From the NCBI GenBank assembly GCA_017438745.1, contig JAFRUS010000109.1, forward strand, positions 1 to 63,437: 63,437 nucleotides of DNA, read 5' to 3'. Below the pieces are notes generated by a model that worked only from the letters and a program-made list of their open reading frames with translations, was not told the DNA's origin and made no database searches. The stretch's first letter is position 1; each line of letters begins with the position of its first letter. Below are positions 53,062-61,995 of this stretch, piece by piece. This stretch comes from Oscillospiraceae bacterium (GTDB taxonomy: Bacteria; Bacillota; Clostridia; Oscillospirales; Ruminococcaceae). The position numbers and the translations under genes are program-made.

Positions 53062-54553
53062 GCTCATCGCCTCCCCCTTCCGTGAAAACAGTACAGATAT
53101 TCTTGCCTTTATGCTTGGAATCGTAAAGTGCTTTGTCAGCTGATCTGTACAGGCTCTCGAAATCACTTCCGTCTCTGTTATAAAAAGCATACCCTATTGA
53201 AGCTGAAATAGTCCGGTCTTCAAATTCGCCATCATAATTAACACGGAAAGAATCCCGTACAGCTTCACATTTCATACGGATATATTCTTCATAACTTAGG
53301 GTTTCCGGAGATGCTGTATTGACAAACACACAGAATTCATCGCCGCCTATCCTTCCGATGTAATCCATCGTTGAGAAGATTGCTCGCAGACTGCTTCCGG
53401 TCTGAGCGAGAACTTCATCGCCGTACGCATGTCCGAGAGTATCGTTTATGCTTTTGAAATCATCAAGATCAATAATTATCATAGCATGCTGAACTGTTCC
53501 GGACTCGTTCTGTATCCGGTTTTTTGTCAGCTCTTCAAATGAAACCTTATTAAGTATACCGGTAAGCTGATCGTTATGTGCTTTACTGTCAAGCAGAGTC
53601 ACAAATCTCTCGACAGGTTTTGTAAGCTTAAATGCAAATATCATACCTATGATAACTGAAAGCAGCGCAGCTGAAAGAGCTGTCAGGATAATAAAAGAAC
53701 GAATACGATGTGTCTCCTGCAGAATGATCTCTGAAGGAACAGAACAGACAACACGCCAGGAATCACTGCATGAATTTACAGTAACCAGATATGAGTCATC
53801 CAGTACAGTGGCATTTTCCACATTCATGATCCTTCCCATGATATCCATAGGTATCTGCTTTCCTGTTTCTTCCGATGCTGAAGAATAAAGAACAGCATAG
53901 TTCTCATTCAGAAGCCGTACAGATATATCACTCATCGTTTCAGGATTATCAAAAACTTTCACAAGTTCATCCGCATAAAACGAAAGTACAAAAACAGCAT
54001 TTTCGTGTATACGCTTTACATAGTAGATACGTTTGAAATCATCTTTATATCCTGCTGCCCATCCGTCATTGGTGCGCTGACGGGATATAAAAGCCTCCAT
54101 GTCCGTGAATATAGTATCACCGAACTGCTTAACAGTTGCATTTGACATCTTACCGACTACATGATTATTTCTGTAAACGATCCCGTAGTCAACAAAATTA
54201 TCCATAACACAAAGGCCGAAAAGTTTGTCAGATATGACCTTTTCTGTGATCACTGCTTCATATTCATCATTATCCGGATCAGTGGCATCATATTTGTAGG
54301 TTTCTTCACTTGCAAAAGCAAGAGTAGCTATCGTTTCCATGCGGTCAAGATAACTGTCCATATTAAGCCCCATCTGAACGTTAAGTGATGAAACAAGACT
54401 GCTTACCTTGTTTTTTATTGCACTGTCACTCATACGCAACGACACAGTAGCAACTGCCGCAACAGCCAGAATAACGATCGCTGCATAGCCAATGATCAGA
54501 AAATATTTCAGCATATTGACATTCTTCACGTCGGATTGTCTTTTAGCCCCCAT
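53054..54553 (-). CDS. Membrane GGDEF protein (diguanylate cyclase) with external sensor domain
   Basis: 499 residues. Membrane helices at about 15-40 and 282-306 enclose a 240-residue extracytoplasmic domain with the look of a dCache sensor (TNDGWAAGYKDDFKRIYYVK, NENYAVLYSSASEE). The C terminus is a GGDEF domain with RIGGDEFCVF (near 400), the nucleotide-binding Asp in IIDLDDFKSINDTLGH and no EAL domain. It should make cyclic di-GMP when the sensor is engaged. The solute-binding lipoprotein gene overlaps its end by 8 bases, so both are made together. Confidence 0.87.
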   Translation of the reverse strand: MGAKRQSDVKNVNMLKYFLIIGYAAIVILAVAAVATVSLRMSDSAIKNKVSSLVSSLNVQMGLNMDSYLDRMETIATLAFASEETYKYDATDPDNDEYEAVITEKVISDKLFGLCVMDNFVDYGIVYRNNHVVGKMSNATVKQFGDTIFTDMEAFISRQRTNDGWAAGYKDDFKRIYYVKRIHENAVFVLSFYADELVKVFDNPETMSDISVRLLNENYAVLYSSASEETGKQIPMDIMGRIMNVENATVLDDSYLVTVNSCSDSWRVVCSVPSEIILQETHRIRSFIILTALSAALLSVIIGMIFAFKLTKPVERFVTLLDSKAHNDQLTGILNKVSFEELTKNRIQNESGTVQHAMIIIDLDDFKSINDTLGHAYGDEVLAQTGSSLRAIFSTMDYIGRIGGDEFCVFVNTASPETLSYEEYIRMKCEAVRDSFRVNYDGEFEDRTISASIGYAFYNRDGSDFESLYRSADKALYDSKHKGKNICTVFTEGGGDEHE

Positions 54554-54700
54554 ATGCCAATCCCCCCCTTATCATACCATCAACAAAAATATACCATAAC
54601 ATTTTGTTTCTTTTATACATTATATCATATCAGAACAAAAATTTCAAGTTAAATAAATACAAATATCATGTATATTTAAGTAAGAACCGATTAAATTATA

Positions 54701-54769
54701 GATCTGCAAACTGCGTTTGTTCTCTGCATATCAGCTAATAGTAACCGAAAATATATTTTTCGGTTACTA
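54701..54769. repeat. Palindromic element, family C, copy 2 (inverted) with hairpin
   Basis: The core (54701-54735) is GATCTGCAAACTGCGTTTG then CTGCATATCAGCT, the reverse complement of the 49569 copy. A perfect TAGTAACCGAAAA / TTTTCGGTTACTA-type hairpin follows (54739-54769). It lies in the 415-base gap between the GGDEF gene and ABC module 2. Confidence 0.65.
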
Positions 54770-54864
54770 TAAAAGAAAAGCACAGAGAACTCTTTTTTTC
54801 GTGCTTTTCGCATTATTGCATCATATTTTATATCATAAATATGTGAAGATGTCAATAGAAACGA

Positions 54865-54910
54865 TAATTCCCCGGATCACTTCAGATTCGGGGAATTATA
54901 TTTTTCTTTC
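54865..54910. terminator. Terminator of ABC module 2
   Basis: TAATTCCCCG and CGGGGAATTA arms with a 14-base loop; T-rich on the plus side and moderately on the minus side. It lies 70 bases beyond the last gene of the minus-strand module. Confidence 0.65.
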
Positions 54911-54969
54911 TTTTGTTCTGTTATATTTATTTTTCTCTATTTATCTTTGCAGTTATAAATTTAATCAGA

Positions 54970-55671
54970 TCATTTATTTCCTAACAAACTTTCAAATCCA
55001 TGTTTATGTTTTATAAATCTTACCCCCTTATCCCACAGATGATTCATATACCAGCATGAGAATACAAATCCGGCAGCGAGAATTATATATGATAATACGA
55101 TCACTGCAGGAGCAGAAATACTCAGCTTCATGATGACATCATCATAGATAACCACACTCATAAAACTAATCATAATCAAAATATAGTTTATACCAGCATA
55201 TCTTCGTATTCTGTATCCAACTGAACCAGCTATACCTGTAACTGAGTAACATATTGATCCTGCAATAAAAACAGCAGAAAAAGCTTTGCTTCCAAGTTCA
55301 ATCGCCGTAATAAACACTGTTATTGTAAACAGCATCATAACTGGAATAAATGCATATATCACAGGTACAATAGTATGCAGTTTTCTTGCAAAACTAACTG
55401 AATAACTGAATTTACAGTTTACTATCAGCATATTGATACATACCATAAATCCCCATACTGTCAGCAATGAAAACAGCGAACTTTCGAGTAAATGGGTGCT
55501 CACAAAATCAAACCTATATTCGTCTGGATTGCTTCTATACTCAGCTATTCTTTTTACTGCACTGAGTATTGGATTTGAAGAACATATAAAAAGCAATATC
55601 AGCAATGCTGTTGCAAGCAGCGGGTTTACCAGCTTAAACGAATATTTAAAAGCCTTCAGAGTGCTTTTCAT
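54970..55671 (-). CDS. Membrane protein of ABC module 2, copy b
   Basis: 233 residues with about six helices. It starts MKSTLKAFKYSFKLVNPLLA and is a paralogue of the gene just upstream (MKSTLKALKYAF...), so the two come from a tandem duplication. Both have the FARKLHTIVPV or FSKKLFTVVPV element after helix two. By position in a GntR/ABC operon these are transporter membrane subunits, although they lack an obvious family motif. AAGGGGG precedes the ATG. Last gene of the module. Confidence 0.65.
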   Translation of the reverse strand: MKSTLKAFKYSFKLVNPLLATALLILLFICSSNPILSAVKRIAEYRSNPDEYRFDFVSTHLLESSLFSLLTVWGFMVCINMLIVNCKFSYSVSFARKLHTIVPVIYAFIPVMMLFTITVFITAIELGSKAFSAVFIAGSICYSVTGIAGSVGYRIRRYAGINYILIMISFMSVVIYDDVIMKLSISAPAVIVLSYIILAAGFVFSCWYMNHLWDKGVRFIKHKHGFESLLGNK

Positions 55672-55709
55672 TTTTCTTTACCCCCTTGTCAGTTAGTACA
55701 ATCAGGTCA

Positions 55710-56384
55710 TTACTTTCCGAACAGATACGAATAGCCGTTCTTTAGATTTTTGAAACGCGTTTTATTCTTCCATATCATATTCAGATACAATATTGTAAAC
55801 GAGATCGATAATACAAAAACAAGCATGGAAATTATGCCTGCAAGTGCGACTGGAATAGCTGTAGTAATCATACTTATAAGATCATCAGTAAGGAAGTAAC
55901 AGAAAGAAATAGTCAGCAGATATAAAATTATGCAATCCTGAATCCTTGCGCAGCAAAAAGCCGAAGCAATCCCAATAAGAGAAAACGCTGTAGAACCGAT
56001 TAAGAACACAGCTGAAAGTGATTCTCTGCCACATCCTCTGCCCGCCAAAGATATGAAAAGCGTACAAAGAGCAATACTTAAAGTAAAGGAGAATATTACC
56101 GGTACAACTGTGAAAAGTTTCTTTGAAAAGCTTAAAGAATAATTGTATTTACAGTTGCATATATAAAGCTTGAATATACCCATAATAATAAGAAATATGG
56201 CATGCATGGCATTTGATATAGGTATTTTAAAGGTCAGTACATTGAATTTAGAGTCTGAAACGGCACCAAGTACTATAAAACCAGGAGCAGTAAATAATAT
56301 CAGATAAGCAATAACGGCTAACCATGTAACAGGTTTATTAATCTGAATAAAAGCGTATTTTAATGCCTTTAAAGTGCTTTTCAT
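55710..56384 (-). CDS. Membrane protein of ABC module 2, copy a
   Basis: 224 residues, about six helices. Paralogue of the following gene at 54970-55671. The ATG at 56384 follows GGGGAGG at 6 bases and gives the same MKSTLKA start as the paralogue; an ATG 7 codons further upstream overlaps the preceding gene and is less likely. It lies 13 bases after the preceding permease gene. Confidence 0.65.
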   Translation of the reverse strand: MKSTLKALKYAFIQINKPVTWLAVIAYLILFTAPGFIVLGAVSDSKFNVLTFKIPISNAMHAIFLIIMGIFKLYICNCKYNYSLSFSKKLFTVVPVIFSFTLSIALCTLFISLAGRGCGRESLSAVFLIGSTAFSLIGIASAFCCARIQDCIILYLLTISFCYFLTDDLISMITTAIPVALAGIISMLVFVLSISFTILYLNMIWKNKTRFKNLKNGYSYLFGK

Positions 56385-56397
56385 TTTTATCCTCCCC

Positions 56398-57105
56398 TTA
56401 CTCATACCAGTGGTATTTTCTGAAGTTTTTCAGATCGATAAAATGTGCAATTGGCAGCAGTATCACATCAAGCACAAGAAGAATAATATGCACAGATGTA
56501 AGCCGTCCGTCTGTCACACCGACAATAACTGTACATATAAGCATATAGAAGCCCATTAGTGGAAAGAAAGACAGACTTTTCGCTGTCAGGTTTTCTATCA
56601 TGCAAATAAGTCTTCCGGAGGCTGTTCCTATGAGTGATAACAGAAAAACAGTAATACATACGCCTAAACTGCTATTCACGAAATGAAAAACGGTATTTAG
56701 CAGTAATATTATGCCTGCAAAAAATGCCTGACCACAGATACACTGCAAAAGCTGACCTGCCTTCATCATTTTGTATGTATCAAATCCACCGGTTACTGAA
56801 CGAAAATATTTGCCGCCTGCGGAATTCTTATAAAACTCCTGCATCTGAAATATAAAATTTCCGACCGCACTGGTAAAAAACATAAACATCGTAAAAGACG
56901 TTCTGCTTACCCCGTTTACCACTTCACTGTCTCCCTGATCAATTTCTCCGATCGTTGAACCAAGTACAAACCTTAAAATGATATACCAAAGCAGAAAAAT
57001 CAGAGTCGCTATACTCCATATACTGATGGTCTGGATTACCGGGTTACAGCCGTTGTATATCCTCATTGCCTCGGCAATGCCGATCTTTGAATTATTCTTC
57101 TCCAT
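56398..57105 (-). CDS. Membrane subunit of ABC module 2
   Basis: 235 residues, about six helices (SIWSIATLIFLLWYIILRF; FAGIILLLNTVFHFV). It differs from the two downstream membrane proteins. Its start overlaps the ATPase gene by 14 bases, so it is the most likely direct partner of the ATPase. No family is recognised beyond ABC-2-like topology. Confidence 0.65.
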   Translation of the reverse strand: MEKNNSKIGIAEAMRIYNGCNPVIQTISIWSIATLIFLLWYIILRFVLGSTIGEIDQGDSEVVNGVSRTSFTMFMFFTSAVGNFIFQMQEFYKNSAGGKYFRSVTGGFDTYKMMKAGQLLQCICGQAFFAGIILLLNTVFHFVNSSLGVCITVFLLSLIGTASGRLICMIENLTAKSLSFFPLMGFYMLICTVIVGVTDGRLTSVHIILLVLDVILLPIAHFIDLKNFRKYHWYE

Positions 57106-57982
57106 ACGCTTCCGCCTTTCTCAGTATTCCGACGCTTAACTGCTGTAAAGTCGGAATTTCGATTGCTGCGTCAAGTTCGCGAAGTGCATCTGCGTCTTCT
57201 GCGAAAGCGATACCTTCGAAAATTGTTTTGTTTCCTGAGAATGAGATCATAAGATGCTTGGCTTTTTCTGCATTCTCCGCGTCGCCGTGTACAAGAACGT
57301 ACTTCTGCTTCAGATCTTCAACGAATCCTTCCTCAACTACTTTTCCCCTTGACATGAACACCGCATAGTCTGTGGCGAATTCCATATCTGCAATGTTGTG
57401 TGTCGAGAAAATTATCGAACGCTCACCGTCGCGTTCACTGAGATATTCCCTGAAGAGTTCGCAGAGAAGATCACGTGCAAGCGGATCCAGTGAAGATGCA
57501 GGTTCATCGAGTACAAGAAGATCAGTGTCCCTTGCAAGCACTCCGGCCAGATAGGTTCTCATCTTGTTACCGTCTGAAAGCTTAGCGATCTTCTGCTGTT
57601 TCTTTTCATCAGGATCATCAAGATTAAATCTTTTGCAAAGGTCTTTGAATTTCTTCCTGTCAAAATTATCGAATGCAGTTTCCATTGAGGCAGCGACATT
57701 TCTCAGACTCCAGTAAACCGGTAAAAAATCTGTTGAAGAACAGTAACCTATCCTGTTTCTGAGCTTTTCGTCATCGATATCTGTCATATTTCCAAAATAA
57801 ACCGCCTCACCGCTGTCTTTGAAATTCACTCCGCAGAGAATATCGATAAGTGTTGTCTTTCCGGCACCGTTTGCACCGATAAGCGCGGTTGCAAATCCGC
57901 ACGGAATGCTTGCATTCACTTCGCCCAGCGTGAAGTTTTTATAATATCTTGTTATTCCCTTTATCTCTACTGCGTTTTTCAT
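57092..57982 (-). CDS. ABC transporter ATP-binding protein, module 2
   Basis: 296 residues. Walker A GANGAGKT (about 36-43), a degenerate signature KLSDGNKMRTYLAGVL in which LSDGN replaces LSGGQ, Walker B LLVLDEP, and H-loop STH. It resembles the module 1 ATPase (10053-10937) in length and in the altered signature, so both belong to the YtrB-like branch. The start at 57982 is 8 bases after GGAG; the ATG at 57988 is too close to it. Encoded 9 or more bases after its GntR repressor. Confidence 0.87.
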   Translation of the reverse strand: MKNAVEIKGITRYYKNFTLGEVNASIPCGFATALIGANGAGKTTLIDILCGVNFKDSGEAVYFGNMTDIDDEKLRNRIGYCSSTDFLPVYWSLRNVAASMETAFDNFDRKKFKDLCKRFNLDDPDEKKQQKIAKLSDGNKMRTYLAGVLARDTDLLVLDEPASSLDPLARDLLCELFREYLSERDGERSIIFSTHNIADMEFATDYAVFMSRGKVVEEGFVEDLKQKYVLVHGDAENAEKAKHLMISFSGNKTIFEGIAFAEDADALRELDAAIEIPTLQQLSVGILRKAEAYGEE

Positions 57983-57997
57983 AGCCATTCTCCTTTT

Positions 57998-58369
57998 TTA
58001 ATCATCCATGTTCCATAACGTCCCCAGAATATCCGAGACCTCGGAAAGTCCCATGCCTGCTATTTTTGCCGAATGTATAGCATCCATAAGGTTTTCCTCG
58101 ACCTGCCGCATATGCTGTTCCTTCAGCATGTTCTCATCCTGTGCGTTCACATAATATCCCTTCCCCTTCGAAGCAGTGACCAGCCCCTCTGTCGACAGTT
58201 CCTCATACGCCTTCATCGTGGTTATTACACTGATCTTAAGATCCTGTGCAAGTCCCCTGATTGATGGCAGCGGATCGCCGGACTTCAGCTTGCCGGTAAG
58301 TATCTGTTCCTTCAGCTGTGCTGCTATCTGCTTGTAGATAGGCTCGTTTGAATTCTGATATATCTTCAA
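57998..58369 (-). CDS. GntR-family (YtrA-type) repressor of ABC module 2
   Basis: 123 residues, winged helix plus short helical arm as in the module 1 regulator. The recognition helix region LAQDLKISVITTMKAY is the same as LARDLKISVITTTRAY of the other regulator. The start is TTG at 58369, with AAGGGGG at 10 bases. Between them lies ATG-ACG-TAT-TGA, a three-codon frame whose stop overlaps the TTG. First gene of the minus-strand module. Confidence 0.85.
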   Translation of the reverse strand: MKIYQNSNEPIYKQIAAQLKEQILTGKLKSGDPLPSIRGLAQDLKISVITTMKAYEELSTEGLVTASKGKGYYVNAQDENMLKEQHMRQVEENLMDAIHSAKIAGMGLSEVSDILGTLWNMDD

Positions 58370-58394
58370 TACGTCATCCCCCTTTCAGCTTCGA

Positions 58395-58445
58395 ACTGTT
58401 TATATGTTATATATACAGTATAGAACAGTTGTATCTGTTTGTCAA
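58395..58445 (-). promoter_or_regulatory. Promoter and GntR operator of ABC module 2
   Basis: Minus-strand TTGACA (58445-58440), 17 bases, TATACT (58422-58417). The operator at 58419-58395 begins ACTGTATATATA, identical to the first 12 bases of the module 1 operator, and ends ACAGT. Confidence 0.8.
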
Positions 58446-58554
58446 GGGGTTTTATAAATATTTTATGCATTCCATATAATTTTTATAATAAAACTATTGA
58501 TAACTAAGCCGATTCAATGTATAATTATAGTGTATTTATGATATAAGGGGGAAT

Positions 58555-60003
58555 ATGAGCATGAAAATGTCTCTGGGGAAAAAGATCGCACTTATGGTGA
58601 TCATTATTGCATTGATATTAAGCGGAACCTGTATTCTGGTAAGCAACTATGTTTTCAGTAACATAATGATCAGTGAATACGAGATCACGGCCGATTCCAT
58701 GGCTGCTACCGTTGCCGCGACAACAGACGGTGACCGCATGAAAGAAATAACCGATAAGGTAAAAGCGATATATGACGCTTCCGAACTGAAGCTCGACAAC
58801 ACACGGACTGACGATCCGCAGTTTGAGGAATATTCGGAACAGTACATTTATCTTATGGATGATGAGACTTATCTTGACATAAGAGACCAGCTCCGCAAAA
58901 TTCAGGACGTAAGTGAAGTTGACTGTGTTTACACTCTCTGCCCTGTGCCTGAAGACAAAACTCTTATCTACATCGTTGACGCAGCATATGACGAAGATGA
59001 GATAGTAACACCGGGCTGCTTTGACTATGCCGAGGAAGACTGCTATAAATACCTCGAAGATCTCACAAAGGGCTTTCCTGCTTTTATCACAGACACACCG
59101 GAATACGGCTGGATGGTTACGTCCTGCGCTCCGATATATGACAGTAACGGAGAAGTTGTAAGCTTTGCAGCAGTTGATATAAGCATGAATGACGTAATGG
59201 CATCTGAACACCGTTTTCTTATTCTTCTTGCACTTATCCTCTTTATTCTCACATGTATAGTTAGTGCCGTATGCATACTTTACGTAAACAACAGAATTTC
59301 AGCTCCTATTATCAGGCTCACGGAAACCGCTAAGAATTACGGTCAGAAAAAAGATGATTCAAACGAACATCTTTTTACAGCTATCAATATAAACAGCGGA
59401 GACGAAATAGAAATTCTTCACAAGTCAATGATACAGATGGAAAATGACATTGACAATTATATTATAAGTCTTACCCAGACCGAGGAGCAGCTTACCTCTG
59501 TACAGCAGATCGCGCAGCGTGACTCTCTCACAGGTATCAGAAACCGTACCGCCTACGACAAAGAGATCGAAAAACTTGAGGAAGAAGCGAAGAATGGTCT
59601 TACCGAATACGGTATCGGAATGATAGACCTGAACTTTCTTAAATTCATTAATGACACTTTCGGTCACGAGCAGGGAAACCTTGCAATTATCGGACTTACC
59701 AAACTTGTATGCAAGATATTCGCTCACTCCCCTGTTTTCCGTATCGGCGGTGACGAGTTTGCTGTAATACTTAAGAACGACGACTATAAAAACATTAAAG
59801 TGCTTGAAAAAACATTCAACGACAGAATAAACGAACTTGCAGCAGATGACGCTCTTCTTCCATGGGAAAAGATATCTGCAGCTCTGGGATATGCCCTGTT
59901 TGATCCTGAAAAAGACAAGTCAACCGACGACGTATTCAAACGTGCTGACCAGAACATGTATGAACGCAAGAAGGCTATGAAAGCTGAAAGAACTATATAC
60001 TAA
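58555..60003 (+). CDS. Membrane GGDEF protein with external sensor domain
   Basis: 482 residues. Helices at about 11-33 and 221-245 bracket a Cache-like sensor of about 190 residues (ends APIYDSNGEVVSFAAVDISM, the typical dCache close). A HAMP-like linker and then the GGDEF domain follow: RDSLTGIRNRTAYDKEI, MIDLNFLKFINDTFGHE and RIGGDEFAVI (near 400). It should synthesise cyclic di-GMP. The sensor differs from that of the 53054 protein. Either of two ATGs (58555, 58561) can serve; AAGGGGG lies 3 or 9 bases ahead. Confidence 0.86.
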   Translation: MSMKMSLGKKIALMVIIIALILSGTCILVSNYVFSNIMISEYEITADSMAATVAATTDGDRMKEITDKVKAIYDASELKLDNTRTDDPQFEEYSEQYIYLMDDETYLDIRDQLRKIQDVSEVDCVYTLCPVPEDKTLIYIVDAAYDEDEIVTPGCFDYAEEDCYKYLEDLTKGFPAFITDTPEYGWMVTSCAPIYDSNGEVVSFAAVDISMNDVMASEHRFLILLALILFILTCIVSAVCILYVNNRISAPIIRLTETAKNYGQKKDDSNEHLFTAININSGDEIEILHKSMIQMENDIDNYIISLTQTEEQLTSVQQIAQRDSLTGIRNRTAYDKEIEKLEEEAKNGLTEYGIGMIDLNFLKFINDTFGHEQGNLAIIGLTKLVCKIFAHSPVFRIGGDEFAVILKNDDYKNIKVLEKTFNDRINELAADDALLPWEKISAALGYALFDPEKDKSTDDVFKRADQNMYERKKAMKAERTIY

Positions 60004-60112
60004 GGAACACTGATCAAACCGGAAATCCGGCTTCGCCGGATTTCCGGAGAGGGAATTAGCGGGGCTTCGCCCCGTTCCCCCACGCTGATTTATTCATAAA
60101 TCAGCGTTTCAC
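60003..60112. repeat. Palindromic element, family A, copy 8 (complete)
   Basis: Starts AAGGAACACTGATCAAACC directly after the GGDEF stop codon (the same TAAGGAA junction as copy 2), with the CCGGAAATCC hairpin (60019-60047), GCGGGGCTTCGCCCCG, and the CGCTGATTTA / TAAATCAGCG stem at the right end. Confidence 0.85.
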
Positions 60113-60116
60113 TAAT

Positions 60117-60169
60117 AAACCGGCATATTCTGAAACCACGTATTTTCGTGATCAGGATATGCCGGTTTT
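60117..60169 (+). terminator. Terminator after the GGDEF gene and repeat
   Basis: AAACCGGCATATTCTG pairs with CAGGATATGCCGGTTT, with an inner CCACG / CGTG stem, followed by TTATC. Confidence 0.65.
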
Positions 60170-60185
60170 ATCATAACATTTACAC

Positions 60186-60238
60186 GGGACAACTATGTCC
60201 CAAAATATATTGACTATTCATTTCTTCTGTGCTATCAT
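60186..60238 (+). promoter_or_regulatory. Promoter and palindromic site of the HTH-protein gene
   Basis: TTGACT (60210-60215), 17 bases, TATCAT (60233-60238). The perfect inverted repeat GGGACAACTATGTCCC (60186-60201) ends 8 bases before the -35 box, a position suited to an activator or autoregulator. Confidence 0.6.
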
Positions 60239-60281
60239 AGTATCAGCAGATAAAACAATGTTCCGTAAAGGAGTGAAAACA

Positions 60282-61856
60282 ATGAGCACCATAAGGAAAT
60301 CCGGTAGGATCATTATCAACCGTGAACAGTTTATAGATGAAGACACACCGGTAACAAAGAATTCCCTTTCATGTTTCTTCGGCCTTAAACTTAAGGAATT
60401 ATCGAAAAAACTGGGAAAGAAGATCTCCAAAAAAGATGTCGCCGATATGGTCGGAATAAGCCACGAGTTGTTCCGCAAAATGATAAACCGCGAGAAAACC
60501 ACAAAAAAGCGCGACTGCATTATAGCTATCTGCGCGGCACTCAGACTCGATACTTTTGACACCAATCTCGCACTGAAACACAACGACTGGATGGAGCCAC
60601 TCGACGATTACAACATACGAGATGAATTCATCATGAACATTCTTGATAATCTGAGTGACAATCCGAAAACGGCAGATGACAACATGAAAATCATTCCGGA
60701 TATAAACGCCGCCCTGGTCGCAAACGGTTTCTCGGAACTTGATATCATAACACACCGTAACACCGACAAAGGCAGAGATTATCCTTTCAATCCGGTCAGA
60801 AAACATTTTCAGTGTACAATAGGCGGAGTCACACGTTACACCGATCCGTTCTGGTTTATGGATCTGCTTTACGACGTGGATAATTTCTACACCATGAGAA
60901 CGAGCATGGAATTTGAAGGTAACGGAAAACGTATCGAACTTACAGTAGGCTATAAAGAACCGCATGATTCCTTCGGTGAAAACTGCTTTGTTAGCTGCCT
61001 TAGGAAAAAGATTGATCCGCCGGTGAAAAAATATACGGTCTACACCTATCCTGATGAGGAGCACGATTCTGAAATAAAGGAATTTGATGATATATCCGAA
61101 ACAGGAATATTCAGAAAAAGCTTTCTTGAAATTGAAAAAACGGAAACTGCCGAAAAGCGTAAATTCTACAGCACGATAAACGACAGCAGAAACTATGAAA
61201 AGCGAATAGCGGCAAAAGTTATCGGCAACAGGCTGCACATCTTTTACGAGGAATACAACTACTATCTGCCGGAACTCGGCGAATACTGCCTCATGGATTA
61301 CTGTGACGGCGAATTCACTCTTTCAGTTTCAGACTGCAGCCGTTTCATGTACATGTATCTCCCGGAAGAAAAGTACAGAAAGATATACGGTGAGCCGAAC
61401 TTTACAGTAACTGAAGAATACAGTTCACTAAGTGATATTGAAGATTCGGCCTACGTGGTTACTGAGATCGGTCCGTATGAATCCTACCGCGAAACTGAGA
61501 TACTCGAACTCCGTAAAATGACCTACAAAAAAATGAAAGCCGGCATAACATCTGTAATTAAAAAGATGAAAGCCGGTACTGCACACATCTGCAATCCTGA
61601 TGTTCTTTCAGAACTGGATGAGAACTTTATTTTTGATTATCTCGGTATGGATGCATCCGTAACAGCACGTATCTGTGCTGCTGAAAATGCCGGAAAGAAA
61701 GCTGAGATAAAACTTTCAAACGGCATGAAAACTGAACTGTCAGTATCTGACCTGCTAAAAGGATTTGAACTTGGTCTTAAAAGTCTCGACGAGACCGGTC
61801 ACTTCCTTCTGAAAAACGGAACACTCGATATTAAAGAAATACTGGAAAAACACTGA
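60282..61856 (+). CDS. Large HTH protein of unknown function
   Basis: 524 residues. Residues about 28-95 look like an XRE/lambda-type helix-turn-helix (GKKISKKDVADMVGISHELF, then AICAALRLDTFDTNLAL). The remaining 420 residues are unrecognised: a soluble, Asp/Glu/Lys-rich alpha-beta region (for example GYKEPHDSFGENCFVSCLRK). No sensor, kinase or membrane motif is seen. The start at 60282 follows AAAGGAG at 8 bases; a frame extension to 60195 crosses the promoter and is rejected. It may be a regulator with a large ligand-sensing domain specific to this lineage. Confidence 0.65.
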   Translation: MSTIRKSGRIIINREQFIDEDTPVTKNSLSCFFGLKLKELSKKLGKKISKKDVADMVGISHELFRKMINREKTTKKRDCIIAICAALRLDTFDTNLALKHNDWMEPLDDYNIRDEFIMNILDNLSDNPKTADDNMKIIPDINAALVANGFSELDIITHRNTDKGRDYPFNPVRKHFQCTIGGVTRYTDPFWFMDLLYDVDNFYTMRTSMEFEGNGKRIELTVGYKEPHDSFGENCFVSCLRKKIDPPVKKYTVYTYPDEEHDSEIKEFDDISETGIFRKSFLEIEKTETAEKRKFYSTINDSRNYEKRIAAKVIGNRLHIFYEEYNYYLPELGEYCLMDYCDGEFTLSVSDCSRFMYMYLPEEKYRKIYGEPNFTVTEEYSSLSDIEDSAYVVTEIGPYESYRETEILELRKMTYKKMKAGITSVIKKMKAGTAHICNPDVLSELDENFIFDYLGMDASVTARICAAENAGKKAEIKLSNGMKTELSVSDLLKGFELGLKSLDETGHFLLKNGTLDIKEILEKH

Positions 61857-61924
61857 TCATATGCACACAGGTCCTTAAACTGCTCCATATATCAGTTAAG
61901 ATTAACAGAAACCACATTATAATT

Positions 61925-61969
61925 AGCTGATACGCAGGAAACAAACGTAGTTTGCGAACCTGCAAGGCA
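61925..61969. repeat. Palindromic element, family C, copy 3
   Basis: AGCTGATACGCAGGAAAC, CAAACGTAGTTTG, then CCTGCAAGGC. Matches the 49569 core closely. It lies just before the sirtuin gene. Confidence 0.65.
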
Positions 61970-61995
61970 CTATAATATGAAAAGGAGAAATTATT

